Assembly: GCA_022821805.1 (NCBI GenBank)
Contig: JAJECX010000038.1
Location: 1-64,000, forward strand
Direction: 5' to 3'
Length of the DNA stretch: 64,000 nucleotides
Source of the DNA: Anaerolineae bacterium
GTDB lineage: Bacteria; Chloroflexota; Anaerolineae; Aggregatilineales; Phototrophicaceae
Shown here: piece after piece, positions 25,075 through 32,961 of the stretch
Layout: each line of letters begins with the position of its first letter
Position numbering within the stretch: the stretch's first letter is position 1
Translations under genes and position numbers: made by a program
Notes under the pieces: model-generated
What the model was told of the DNA's origin: nothing
The model's input: only the letters and a program-made list of their open reading frames with translations
Databases searched by the model: none

Positions 25075-26217
25075 ATGCGCCTACTGCTCTTCAACTTAGT
25101 GACAGACGAATCCGACCCTGTGTTGGGCTTCGCGGCCAACTGGGTTCGCTGGTTGGCGGCGGAGTGCGAAAGCGTCGATGTCATCACCATGTATCGCGGC
25201 GAATATGAACTGCCGCCCAACGTCCGCGTGTATTCCGCCGGGCGCGAGCGCGGATTGAGCAAGGCGCGGCGAGTCGCCAACTTCTACTGTCATCTGCTGC
25301 GGCTGCTTGCGACGCGGCGCTATGATGCCTGCTTCGCGCATATGATGCCGCTTTTCGCCGGCTTGGCTGGACCCTTGCTCACCGCGCGCGGCATACGGAC
25401 TGCCCTGTGGTATACGCATCGGCAGCGGTCGGCGCAGTTGCGGTTGGGCTTGGCGATGTCCTGGCGGGTCGTCAGCGCCGATGCCACGAGCTTCCCCTAC
25501 CGGACGGACAAGCTGCGCGTCATCGGGCACGGCATCGACACCGACTTCTACGCGCCTTGCCCCCACCCTAAATCCCTCCCCCAAGATGAGGGAGGGACTT
25601 CACCGCTTTCCCTCGAGCGACGGTCTCCCTTCCCTCCTGGTGGCGGAAGGGCTGGGGATGGGGGGGAAGCCCTGGTTGTGCAAGTGGGACGGCTGGCGGC
25701 GATCAAGCATCAGGCGACGACGATCAAGGCGGTCGCGGCGACGACGGGCGCGCTGGCGCTGATCGGCGGCGCGCAAGCGGGCGCCAGCAGCGAGTATGAG
25801 CGAAGGCTCGTTGGCATGGCGCGGGAGCTTGGCTTGGCGGAGAACTGCCATTTCACAGGCGATCTGCCGGCGGCGGAGGTTCGCGACTGGTATCGGCGGG
25901 CGACGGTGGCGGTCAACATGAGTCCGGTCGGGCTGTTTGACAAAGCGGCGCTGGAGAGCATGGCTTGCGGACTGCCAACCATCGTCTGCAATCCGGCATT
26001 TGCGCCGCTGCTAGGCGAGCATGGCGACCTGCTGCTGACAGCGGGACCGGACGATGTCGCTGGACTGCGCGACCGGCTGGAGCGTCTGTTTGCGCTGCCG
26101 CCAGCAGAGCGCGCTGCAATCGGGGCGCGGCTGCGGGAAGGCGTCCTGCGCCAGCACAGCCTTGACGGATTGACCGAGCGGCTGCTGGCAGTGCTGCGGA
26201 CGGGGGAGTCGGCGTGA
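25075..26217 (+). CDS. Glycosyltransferase family 4-like protein with an in-frame repeat insertion
   Basis: About 380 residues from the ATG at 25075 (MRLLLFNLVTDESDPVLGF); a GTG at 25048 is possible. Two Rossmann domains are recognisable: the N-terminal half ends in VIGHGIDTDFYAP, and the C-terminal half starts VVQVGRLAAIKHQA and contains the donor-site E-x7-E region (LFDKAALESMACGLP). Between them residues 162-199 are encoded by a family B repeat (25557-25672) read without a stop, giving PHPKSLPQDEGG and a Pro/Gly-rich linker. The enzyme may still be active because the insertion falls in the interdomain linker. Acceptor and donor are unknown. Confidence 0.85.
   Translation: MRLLLFNLVTDESDPVLGFAANWVRWLAAECESVDVITMYRGEYELPPNVRVYSAGRERGLSKARRVANFYCHLLRLLATRRYDACFAHMMPLFAGLAGPLLTARGIRTALWYTHRQRSAQLRLGLAMSWRVVSADATSFPYRTDKLRVIGHGIDTDFYAPCPHPKSLPQDEGGTSPLSLERRSPFPPGGGRAGDGGEALVVQVGRLAAIKHQATTIKAVAATTGALALIGGAQAGASSEYERRLVGMARELGLAENCHFTGDLPAAEVRDWYRRATVAVNMSPVGLFDKAALESMACGLPTIVCNPAFAPLLGEHGDLLLTAGPDDVAGLRDRLERLFALPPAERAAIGARLREGVLRQHSLDGLTERLLAVLRTGESA
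25557..25672. repeat. Family B repeat inside glycosyltransferase gene
   Basis: Pyrimidine/purine-rich unit containing ATCCCTCCCCCAAGATGAGG and later CTTCCCTCCTGG with GGAAGGGCTGGGGATGGGGG. The same type of sequence is intergenic at 41835-41880, 41967-42013, 53838-53917, 61435-61482 and 61505-61571. Here it is in frame in a coding sequence. Confidence 0.8.
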
Positions 26218-26229
26218 TAGCTATGACCG

Positions 26230-26257
26230 GAGGGCGACACAAGTGTCGCCCCTACAG
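26230..26257. repeat. Family A-like hairpin (CACAAGTG core)
   Basis: GGGCGACACAAGTGTCGCCC is an almost perfect palindrome followed by CTACAG, 13 bases after the glycosyltransferase stop. An identical core is embedded in the MmeI-like gene at 31014-31042. Confidence 0.8.
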
Positions 26258-26274
26258 GTTTCGATGGTGGCGAG

Positions 26275-26766
26275 CTAGCCGGCGTAGGACCAGCCGAGCT
26301 GCGTCAGCGACAGGACATCGGGCGGCGCGCCTTCTTTCATCACATCGGCGCTAATCGCTTCGCCGACGACGATATCGTGGTCGCCGCCGACATCGACGAT
26401 TTGGGTCACCTTGCATTCTATATAAGCGGCGCAACCGGCCAATACCGGCACGCCGGTCTCGGGCGCCGCGGTGAATTCAGCCGCTTCCATTTTCTCCGGC
26501 TTTTTGGCGCGCCCGCTCGTGACGCCCATGATGGCGTCTGAATCGGCTTGCAGGAAGAGGTTCAGCCCGAAGGCGCCGCCGACCGCGAGCAAGCCGCGTG
26601 AATAACAGGATTTCTGTATGCCGACCGCGAGCAGGCGCGGGGCGTATGACATCTGCGAGACCCAATTGACGACCATCGCGTTTACGTCATCGCCGTTTTT
26701 GGTGGTGAAGGCGTAAAAGCCGTAGGGCATCATGCGCAGGGCATCTTTGATCTTGTCGTCGGACAT
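26275..26766 (-). CDS. Flavin reductase-like FMN-binding protein
   Basis: 163 residues from the ATG at 26766; AGGAG ten bases upstream favours it over the ATG at 26799. The split-barrel pattern of the flavin reductase family is visible: MPYGFYAFTTKNGDDVNAMVVNWVSQMSY, then PRLLAVGIQKSCYSRGLL, FGLNLF and the C-terminal HDIVVGEA. These proteins bind FMN and reduce it with NAD(P)H or serve as flavoredoxins. The electron partner is not identifiable from context. Confidence 0.86.
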   Translation of the reverse strand: MSDDKIKDALRMMPYGFYAFTTKNGDDVNAMVVNWVSQMSYAPRLLAVGIQKSCYSRGLLAVGGAFGLNLFLQADSDAIMGVTSGRAKKPEKMEAAEFTAAPETGVPVLAGCAAYIECKVTQIVDVGGDHDIVVGEAISADVMKEGAPPDVLSLTQLGWSYAG

Positions 26767-26887
26767 GGTTATTTTCTCCTGGTCAGTTACATATTCCACG
26801 ATTCACTATAACGCAATAGGGCGGGGCTGTCATGGTTTGTTCGGCGGGCTAGTTATTGGGTCACGCCTACAGCTTTTGAATATTGCG

Positions 26888-26955
26888 GAGGGCGAGCCAA
26901 GGCTCGCCCCTACACGGTACGTTCTTTGCGCGGGCGAGCCAAAGGCGCCCCTACG
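26888..26955. repeat. Two adjacent family A-like repeats 3' of mscL
   Basis: GGGCGAGCCAAGGCTCGCCCC (palindrome split here as GGGCGAGCC/GGCTCGCCC arms) at 26889-26910 and a second, imperfect unit at 26931-26955, each with a CCTAC tail. They begin at the mscL stop codon and may end its transcript. Confidence 0.7.
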
Positions 26956-27490
26956 GCTTGGATGATTGATCGGCTTTGTCCAGTTGGGCGGAGATGCGTT
27001 CCAGCACTTCGAGGATCTTCTCGTCCGTTGTCGGCTCCGGCTCTGGCTCTGGTTCGGGTTCGGGCTCTGGCTCAGGTTCCGGCTCGAGGACGACTTCTTC
27101 CTCTTCGCCATCGAGCTTGTCGCCGATATCGTCCACCGCTTCATCCAGCTTGTTGACGACTTTGACCAGGAAGAAGATGGCGATGGCGGTGATGAGAAAG
27201 TCGATGACGACATTGACGAAGTTGCCGATATTGATGGTTGCCGCGGCCGCTTCGACTTCGCGCCCGAAGTTGAGCAGATCGAGCGGGATGACCCAATGCG
27301 AGAAGTCAAGCCCGCCGGTGAGCTGCCCGATCGGTGGCGTGACCACATCTTTGACCAGCGAGGTGGTGATGCCTTTGAAGGCGGTGCCGATGATGATGCC
27401 GACGGCGAGGTCGACGACATTGCCGCGCATGACAAATTTCTTGAATTCTTCGGCGACGCCGTGGGCGCTGTTTCTGAGTCCCTGGAACAT
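26951..27490 (-). CDS. mscL: Large-conductance mechanosensitive channel MscL
   Basis: 179 residues. The N-terminus EEFKKFVMRGNVVDLAVGIIIGTAF is the hallmark of MscL TM1, followed by LVKDVVTPPIG and the second helix at about 92-112 (NVVIDFLITAIAIFFLVKVVNKL). The channel opens under membrane tension to release solutes. A run of nine Glu-Pro dipeptides (136-153) separates TM2 from the C-terminal helical bundle (DEKILEVLERISAQLDKA); most MscL proteins lack this linker. The antisense open frames here, rich in Ser-Gly, are produced by the repeat and are not genes. Confidence 0.95.
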   Translation of the reverse strand: MFQGLRNSAHGVAEEFKKFVMRGNVVDLAVGIIIGTAFKGITTSLVKDVVTPPIGQLTGGLDFSHWVIPLDLLNFGREVEAAAATINIGNFVNVVIDFLITAIAIFFLVKVVNKLDEAVDDIGDKLDGEEEEVVLEPEPEPEPEPEPEPEPEPTTDEKILEVLERISAQLDKADQSSKP

Positions 27491-28061
27491 GGTGCTTCTC
27501 CGTGAATTGTGGATGGTTTCATTTTAGCAGGTCAACCCCCCTCAGTCCCCCCAAAGCATTGGGGGGAAGCTGTACTCGCCGCGGCGGGGCGCAATTCTCA
27601 CCACCGAGGAAGGGAGGCAACACAGAGGGCACAGAGAGACTTCTTGAACCACAGAGGGCACAGAGGGTTTATGTTCATTCGTTCGGGGATTGGGAATATT
27701 TTTTTGCCCGTAAAGCGCAAAATCCCCATAAAACGGCGCGGGCTTAAGACCGCAGAGGCGCTGAGGCGCAGCGCCATACGGGGCTGTTCGCGTGATCTTA
27801 TCGGACGTCCAATTGGACGGCGAATATTTTTTTGTCCAATAAAAGCGGGTTTTACTGGACGCCGGATGATGCGGCGGGATATGGGCGCAGGCGGTCATGC
27901 GCTGAGGGTAGCGCAGCGCGGCGGGGAAGCGGTGAGTGGATGTTCGCGGTTTTTTCACCACCGGATCACCGAGGATTTTGAGATCACCGAGGGTTTTCGC
28001 CGCCTGCGTTTGACAGGTTGGCACAGCGCCATTACAATAAATGCGTACTCAAGGAGGCGGC
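27491..28061. repeat. Non-coding stretch with family C and D repeats
   Basis: No convincing gene. A family C unit lies at 27533-27570 (CCCCCCTCAGTCCCCCC, short loop, GGGGGGAAG). Family D units at about 27600-27670 and 27957-27995 are made of CACAGAGGGCACAGAGAG and CACCGAGG phrases. A perfect GTCCAATTGGAC palindrome follows near 27808. The promoter of the gene at 28062 lies at the end of the stretch. Confidence 0.7.
28010..28038 (+). promoter_or_regulatory. Sigma70-type promoter of small coiled-coil gene
   Basis: TTGACA at 28010-28015 and TACAAT at 28033-28038 with a 17-base spacer. The predicted transcription start near 28045 lies after the ATG at 28041 and before AGGAGG at 28052, which decides for the ATG at 28062. 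Confidence 0.7.
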
Positions 28062-28319
28062 ATGGCAGCGACAACAGACATTCGATTCAAGCGCATGCAA
28101 GGCGAGTATCAGGTTTTGCACGATGCCCAAGATGAGTTGTTTGATAAAGTAGATTCATTAGAAGCAGCGGTGCTGGGTTTGACGGAGATTGTCTCGGAGA
28201 ATCGGGAACTGATCCTGGCAAACACTCAACGCATCAATTTGATTGACGGCAAACTGGATGCCATCATCAAGCATCTGGACGTGCCATACAAACCGCCCGC
28301 CGGCTTCGTCAAGGAGTGA
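28062..28319 (+). CDS. Small coiled-coil protein of unknown function
   Basis: 85 residues from the ATG at 28062, preceded by AGGAGG and by a good promoter. The sequence (FKRMQGEYQVLHDAQDELFDKVDSLEAAVLGL..., ENRELILANTQRINLIDGKLDAIIKHL) has heptad-like hydrophobic spacing over residues 10-75 and should form a parallel coiled coil; no membrane segment. It ends in KPPAGFVKE. The family was not recognised. It stands alone between repeats and the TIR-like pair, to which it is convergent. Confidence 0.65.
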   Translation: MAATTDIRFKRMQGEYQVLHDAQDELFDKVDSLEAAVLGLTEIVSENRELILANTQRINLIDGKLDAIIKHLDVPYKPPAGFVKE

Positions 28320-28371
28320 GGGACGGGATTTTGCGCTTTAGCGGGATTGTTTTGTTCCATTGCAGTTCTTG

Positions 28372-29007
28372 CTAATTCTCTGCCTGTTGACTATCAGCCT
28401 TTTCTTGATTATTGGATTCCCGCAGAAACCACCAATAAAGCACTACAAAATAGATAATGACGAAAGCAAAGAGAGCATTTTGAAATAGCAGGAAATTTTC
28501 TGTATTTAGACAGATTTGAACCAGAGCCGCGATCTTCATCAATGCGACTAGCACGAAGATAAGCGGAATAACCTGTTTATAAAGTATGTCGATTGCATCA
28601 AGAAACTTAGGATAGTTCTCCAAATAACTTTCTCCTTCATGCAGGAATACTTTATCTCCAAAGAGACAATTCATCTGATCTTCAAGGCGGTTAGTTGTCT
28701 TATAAGAACGCTCGACGTTAATAGAAATCTGCAGATAGCGCACAATAAGTAACATCTGCGCAAACGAAAATCCAAATTCAACAATTTGAAAACTGATTGG
28801 GATAGATTCGCTTTGTAAGATATGCTCAAGCAGTGTTGAGACGAGCTTCTCAATATCCGCGGGGAATTGGGTTTGTAGCAGAATCAACAAGGTGAGGATG
28901 AGAATATAAAAGAGATACCGATAGCGATATCTGATATTATTACGTCGAGTATCTACAATATCTCGATAGTGCGCGTACAGCAGTTCAAGTTTCTTGTCAT
29001 CAGTCAT
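28372..29007 (-). CDS. Four-helix membrane protein paired with TIR-like protein (putative defence effector)
   Basis: 211 residues with hydrophobic helices at about 30-46, 73-92, 145-167 and 174-194, and a charged cytoplasmic loop (EDQMNCLFGDKVFLHEGESYLENYPKFL) between helices 2 and 3. No macro, SLOG or nuclease domain is found. It starts five bases after the TIR-like stop and shares its AT-rich composition, so the two form one unit. In Thoeris-type defence a TIR protein makes a nucleotide signal that activates an effector; a membrane protein is a plausible pore-forming effector here. This role is inferred from context, not from homology. Confidence 0.6.
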   Translation of the reverse strand: MTDDKKLELLYAHYRDIVDTRRNNIRYRYRYLFYILILTLLILLQTQFPADIEKLVSTLLEHILQSESIPISFQIVEFGFSFAQMLLIVRYLQISINVERSYKTTNRLEDQMNCLFGDKVFLHEGESYLENYPKFLDAIDILYKQVIPLIFVLVALMKIAALVQICLNTENFLLFQNALFAFVIIYFVVLYWWFLRESNNQEKADSQQAEN

Positions 29008-29012
29008 ATCAA

Positions 29013-29435
29013 CTAGGTGTCATTGAGCGCTTTTAGTATCGCGTCATGCGTGAAACTCATTGCCCATTCCGCGCCGGAGTTGAGCAACTCTTCGGGGCTA
29101 TCGTATTGCTTGTCTATTTTTGCCCCTACTAGCTTCTTGCCATGCTCTTTACTTCGGGCAATTTCAAAGTTGATCCAATTCCGATACCCTATCTTGGTCG
29201 AGTCTTTGTTCTTCTTGTTGGCGTTCTTTCCAACAATTACCAGGGTATGCGTCGCGCTTTTGATTCTCTTGGTTAGCGCGGCCTTGATGGTAGGTATGTC
29301 GTCTGATTGGATCTCTGGCGGAGTTCGGTCGACTATCTCGAAATCAAACTTGGGATTTTTGCTCCATGCATCAAGCAAATACCTGTAGTGCCTGTCATCC
29401 TCATAGTCGAAGCTTATGAATACCTTCTTCGCCAT
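29013..29435 (-). CDS. TIR-like (MTH538/ThsB-type) domain protein
   Basis: 140 residues forming a single domain: KKVFISFDYEDDRHYRYLLDAW (strand A and first helix), FEIVDRT, IKAALTKRIKSATHTLVIVGKNA, then YRNWINFEIARSKEHGKKLVGAKID. This is the pattern of the MTH538 TIR-like family that includes ThsB of Thoeris. In the W-x3-E arrangement, Glu91 would be the NAD-cleaving residue. ThsB proteins sense phage infection and make cyclic ADP-ribose-type signals. AGGAG lies 10 bases before the ATG. The usual effector ThsA (SIR2/SLOG or TM-macro) is absent; the next gene is a four-helix membrane protein. Confidence 0.8.
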   Translation of the reverse strand: MAKKVFISFDYEDDRHYRYLLDAWSKNPKFDFEIVDRTPPEIQSDDIPTIKAALTKRIKSATHTLVIVGKNANKKNKDSTKIGYRNWINFEIARSKEHGKKLVGAKIDKQYDSPEELLNSGAEWAMSFTHDAILKALNDT

Positions 29436-29585
29436 TTGAATTCACTCCTGTGTTTGATGGCTTCGAGTACACGGTTGAAAACTGACCCGACCAAGCATAC
29501 CATCAGAGTAAAGAAGTGTACATATGTTCTCGCAATATTAACACTATTCTTATACTACGCACTCTCCACCACGCTTACCTCTACC

Positions 29586-32513
29586 TCACCCAGCCCGCTC
29601 CAAATTCAGCGCCAGCAGCCGCCGCAGAATCTCCTCCTCATCATCCAGCACCGCATAGCCCCAGCCATAGGCATCGCAGACGGCCTCATCCAGCGCCCGA
29701 TGCAGCGCATCCAAACGCGGCGCGAAGTCACTGGCAGCGGGCTTGGTCTTCATGCTGTCGCGTCCGCGAAAGATGTTTAGGGCGTTGTAGAGGTTGGTGA
29801 GCGTGCGGTCTTTAACCCCCCTCGGTCCCCCCGTAGCAACGGGGGGAAGTTTGCTCGCGTCAGCGTCTACGGGATTGAGCCAGGCGTCGCGCTCTTTGTG
29901 CAACTGCTTGGCGGCGGCGCTGATGGCGGCATGGGCGGCGCAGGACTTGTCTTCGTTGCCGGGCGACCAGGGGAAGGGGAAGGTCTCGAATGTGGTGGTG
30001 GGCGTGTAGCGGGGACGGTCTTCGAGCGATGTGCCCATGCGAAGGGACCAGGTTTCGTGGAGTTTGGAATGGAGGACGCCGAAGAAGTAGTCATCGTCGC
30101 GGGCAGCTACAATAAGCGCGTGGTCAGGATGTGTATCGTGGTTCAGCCAAACAAATAGTCTGTGCTTTGCTACTGCGGACGTTGCAATGTATCGTCGCAA
30201 TGGTTTTAGTTTCGCTCGCATCTTCGGTCGAGGATTCCAGTGCAGCCACCAATAATTGCGCGAGTGCGCCTGTTTCGTTTTCTGGCGCATCGGTTTCACG
30301 TTGTCCTCAACGTGCTTGAAAGGTAACTCGTATTGCCTCGCAACCTCGATAGGCGTATCGACTCCAAAGTCAACAATCCATTGTCCGCGGGGTCGCCTCG
30401 TAACATCCATTCCATTTGCGATGGGTTTTAACACTTCTTGGTTCTTTGGGTCAGCGTCGATCATCGACTTAGCAAGACTTCCATCCATATCGAACGGTCC
30501 GCGCTTTATGATTGCTTGAAACGAAAGGTTCTCATTTTCAGACAGTACACGCGCCCTGGTGATATCAACATCCGCAGTTAGGTCAGAGTGAATCGTCTGT
30601 ACTGGTATCCCATCTAGTCGCACTAAACCGTCAACACCATTGTCAAAGCAGATCATTGATACTCGGACTGCCGCGCCATCAAGAATCCAGTTGCGGTCTG
30701 ACCAAGCGTTGAAGATGCTGGCACGGTTCACAATATTTTGGAGCACAGTTCGGTTTGTACCACCGCGAATCGAATTGGTCGCTAGCAGACCCACACGGTT
30801 GACCTTATGTTGAAGCAAATGGTTTAGCGCTTTCTGATGCCAATAGCAGACCAAATCAGGTGTTAAGGCTCCGAAATCGGAGCGGAATTGTTGTACGAGT
30901 CGATCAACATACTCATCGCCTAATTCCGGCCGCATTTTACGATTGCCCAAAAAAGGCGGATTGCCGACGATGACATCGACGGGGGGCCAGTCGACCGCAG
31001 CGTTTTGCGCGTTGAGGGCGACACAAGTGTCGCCCCTACAATTTTGGAGGGCAGGCGGGGGCTTTGGCGGCAGGATGGCGTCTTTGCAGACGATATTGTC
31101 TTCCAGCTCTTCCAGAATCGGCTCTCGGAAAGCTTGCCCGTAGCCATTGTCTTGCCGCCACTGGATGTAGCCGATCCAGACGACGATGCTGGCCAGCGCG
31201 TGGGCGATGGGGTCGAGCTCGATGCCGTACATCTGGCGCGGGTGGACTTCCGGCGCCGGCAGCTGCAAGCCGGCCCAGAGCGGATGCTGGATGACCTCTT
31301 TTTCCAGGTCCATCAGCATTTGCAGCGAGACGTAGAGGAAGTTGCCGCTGCCGCAAGCGGGGTCAAGCACGGTCACGCTGCGGATGCGTTTCAAGATGCG
31401 CTCGCGCAAATCCAGCAGTTGGCGGCGGGCCTTGGTTTGCGCTTTGCCCGTGCGCGCCGCTTCGAAACGTTCGCGGATCGGCTGCGCCTCAAGCTGGATC
31501 GTATCCCATTCGTAACGCAGCGGCTGCATCAGCACCGGCTCGATGATGAGCAGAATATCCTCGCGCGAGGTGTAGTGGGCGCCGAGTTGGGCGCGTTTGT
31601 CCGGGTCGAGGCTGCGCTCAAACAGGGCGCCGAAGATGGTAGGCTCAATCGCGCCCCAATTCAGCGGCGCCGCCGTCGCCAGCGCTTCCAGCGCCTCAAC
31701 CGAGAGTTCTTCCACCGTGACGACATGGAAGAGCGTGCCGTTGAAATAAGGAATATCGCGCATGAGGATATTGCCGCCTTCGTTCATGGCGACGAAGAGG
31801 TTCCGCACATATTGCTTGAAAACGGCTGGTTTGCCGCGCGCCTGCTCGATGATATGGCTGAAGATGCCGCGCGGGCTATCCACGGCACTGGGCAGCAAGC
31901 CGACATCTTCGGCGAAGAGGCAGAAGACCAGCTTGGTCAGGAAATAGGCGATGCGCGTCGGCTCGGCGTTCCAGTCGCGCATATTGTCGGCGATCAGCTG
32001 AAAGGCGTCGGCCGCTTCTTTTGTTACCTGCTCGGTATTGCGGCGCGGATGCAAGCGCATGGGATCGTGAAACATCGCTTCAAGCCAGCGCATGACCTCG
32101 CGATTGCTGCCGATTTCGCGGTGCTGGAAGGCGTAGACGCGCTTCTGGGTATTGGGGAAGTTGCTATGGATCTCCCAGTGGTTGATGTCGGTGACGACCA
32201 GCAGCGGCGGATTGTTCAGGTTTTCGCGATATTGCAATAGTTGTTGGTAGGCGGCGTTCAGGTCGGGATATTTGTCCGCGCCTTTGTATTCGATGGCGAA
32301 GTGATTTTCGTAATAGACATCGGCGCGTCCGTGCCCGCTGGCTTTTTGCAGCGGCTGCTCAAAGACGAAGGTCTCGCCCGCTTCCGTTCTGCCATCGCCC
32401 CCGGGCATCTCGACGCCAAGCAGTCGGCAGACATCAAGAAAATGCGCCTGCCCGCTCTGCAGCTCTCCAAGGGCGGTGTTCGCCCATTTGTTGAGGAATT
32501 CGATCGGCTGCAT
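29586..32513 (-). CDS. MmeI-like (type IIL) fused restriction endonuclease-methyltransferase
   Basis: 975 residues. The N-terminal nuclease has D65-x9-E75-Y-K77 (ADVYYENHFAIEYKG), matching MmeI. A helical spacer leads to the gamma-type N6-adenine methylase: motif I DPACGSGNFL near 381-390 and motif IV NPPF near 515-518; a target-recognition region and C-terminal helices follow. Such enzymes methylate one strand of an asymmetric site and cut about 20 bases away. Two repeats are read in frame: family A at residues 491-500, shortly before NPPF, and family C at 888-900. TGAGGAGAG precedes the ATG. Activity may be altered by the insertions. Confidence 0.88.
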   Translation of the reverse strand: MQPIEFLNKWANTALGELQSGQAHFLDVCRLLGVEMPGGDGRTEAGETFVFEQPLQKASGHGRADVYYENHFAIEYKGADKYPDLNAAYQQLLQYRENLNNPPLLVVTDINHWEIHSNFPNTQKRVYAFQHREIGSNREVMRWLEAMFHDPMRLHPRRNTEQVTKEAADAFQLIADNMRDWNAEPTRIAYFLTKLVFCLFAEDVGLLPSAVDSPRGIFSHIIEQARGKPAVFKQYVRNLFVAMNEGGNILMRDIPYFNGTLFHVVTVEELSVEALEALATAAPLNWGAIEPTIFGALFERSLDPDKRAQLGAHYTSREDILLIIEPVLMQPLRYEWDTIQLEAQPIRERFEAARTGKAQTKARRQLLDLRERILKRIRSVTVLDPACGSGNFLYVSLQMLMDLEKEVIQHPLWAGLQLPAPEVHPRQMYGIELDPIAHALASIVVWIGYIQWRQDNGYGQAFREPILEELEDNIVCKDAILPPKPPPALQNCRGDTCVALNAQNAAVDWPPVDVIVGNPPFLGNRKMRPELGDEYVDRLVQQFRSDFGALTPDLVCYWHQKALNHLLQHKVNRVGLLATNSIRGGTNRTVLQNIVNRASIFNAWSDRNWILDGAAVRVSMICFDNGVDGLVRLDGIPVQTIHSDLTADVDITRARVLSENENLSFQAIIKRGPFDMDGSLAKSMIDADPKNQEVLKPIANGMDVTRRPRGQWIVDFGVDTPIEVARQYELPFKHVEDNVKPMRQKTKQAHSRNYWWLHWNPRPKMRAKLKPLRRYIATSAVAKHRLFVWLNHDTHPDHALIVAARDDDYFFGVLHSKLHETWSLRMGTSLEDRPRYTPTTTFETFPFPWSPGNEDKSCAAHAAISAAAKQLHKERDAWLNPVDADASKLPPVATGGPRGVKDRTLTNLYNALNIFRGRDSMKTKPAASDFAPRLDALHRALDEAVCDAYGWGYAVLDDEEEILRRLLALNLERAG
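29814..29850. repeat. Family C repeat inside MmeI-like gene
   Basis: CCCCCCTCGGTCCCCCC, short loop, CGGGGGGAAG; nearly identical to the intergenic unit at 27533-27570. Read in frame it encodes KLPPVATGGPRGVK near the C-terminus of the R-M enzyme. Confidence 0.8.
31014..31042. repeat. Family A-like repeat inside MmeI-like gene
   Basis: Carries GGGCGACACAAGTGTCGCCC with a CTACA tail, the same core as the intergenic copy at 26230-26257. It encodes NCRGDTCVAL in frame, 15 or so residues before the NPPF motif. Confidence 0.85.
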
Positions 32514-32961
32514 CGTCTCTCCTCAGGCTGGGAGGCATTCTACCATCATACAGACTCAGATTTACCACTGAGTACAGCGGGGCAAAGAAGGCAGGCAAGT
32601 AAATGCAAGTAAGCAATCGTAATTTGACCACCGAGTACAAAGAGTTTTAGTGAGGTCACAGAGGGGCATTCTAAACCATTAGATGTCACGCCATGCCAGC
32701 GGCCAGTTGGGGCGAGCCTTGGCTCGTCCGCGAGCGAATCTTACTTCGTCTTACTGAGATAAGCTTTTTTGATATATGAAGGCGGCAGATTTTGCGGTTA
32801 GATAGGGGCAGCTCTTTGGCTTGGGTCCCACCTGGCCAAATCCTCGGTGTCCTCAAATTAACTCGGTTTCCTCGGTGGTAAAGATAAAGTCTGGCGCCGC
32901 TGCGCTGAATACGCCGCCACTGCAACCATCCTCAAATCCGAACGATGCTATACTGCCCGTT
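32514..32961. repeat. Non-coding stretch with family D repeats
   Basis: No gene seen. Family D phrases (ACCACTGAGTACAGC, CCACCGAGTACAAAGAG, TCACAGAGGGG, and in reverse CTCGGTTTCCTCGGTGG) occur at about 32560-32665 and 32836-32890. A short family A-like GGCGAGCCTTGGCTCG palindrome lies at 32713-32728. Short open frames here consist of repeat sequence. Confidence 0.7.

Noticed and set aside
26965-27527. Open frames on the + strand with Ser-Gly repeats over mscL
   Set aside because: The repeats are the antisense of the Glu-Pro codons of MscL; no start signal or family.
27598-27670. Possible CRISPR-like repeat array in CACAGAGGG-type sequence
   Set aside because: Units are irregular, with no constant spacer length, and no cas genes are present.
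27502-28135. Open frames of 80-208 codons between mscL and the small coiled-coil gene
   Set aside because: They run through family C and D repeat sequence, have no plausible ribosome site and show low-complexity translation.
31005-32240. 411-codon open frame on the + strand opposite the MmeI-like gene
   Set aside because: No domain; lies entirely antisense to an enzyme with clear motifs in order.
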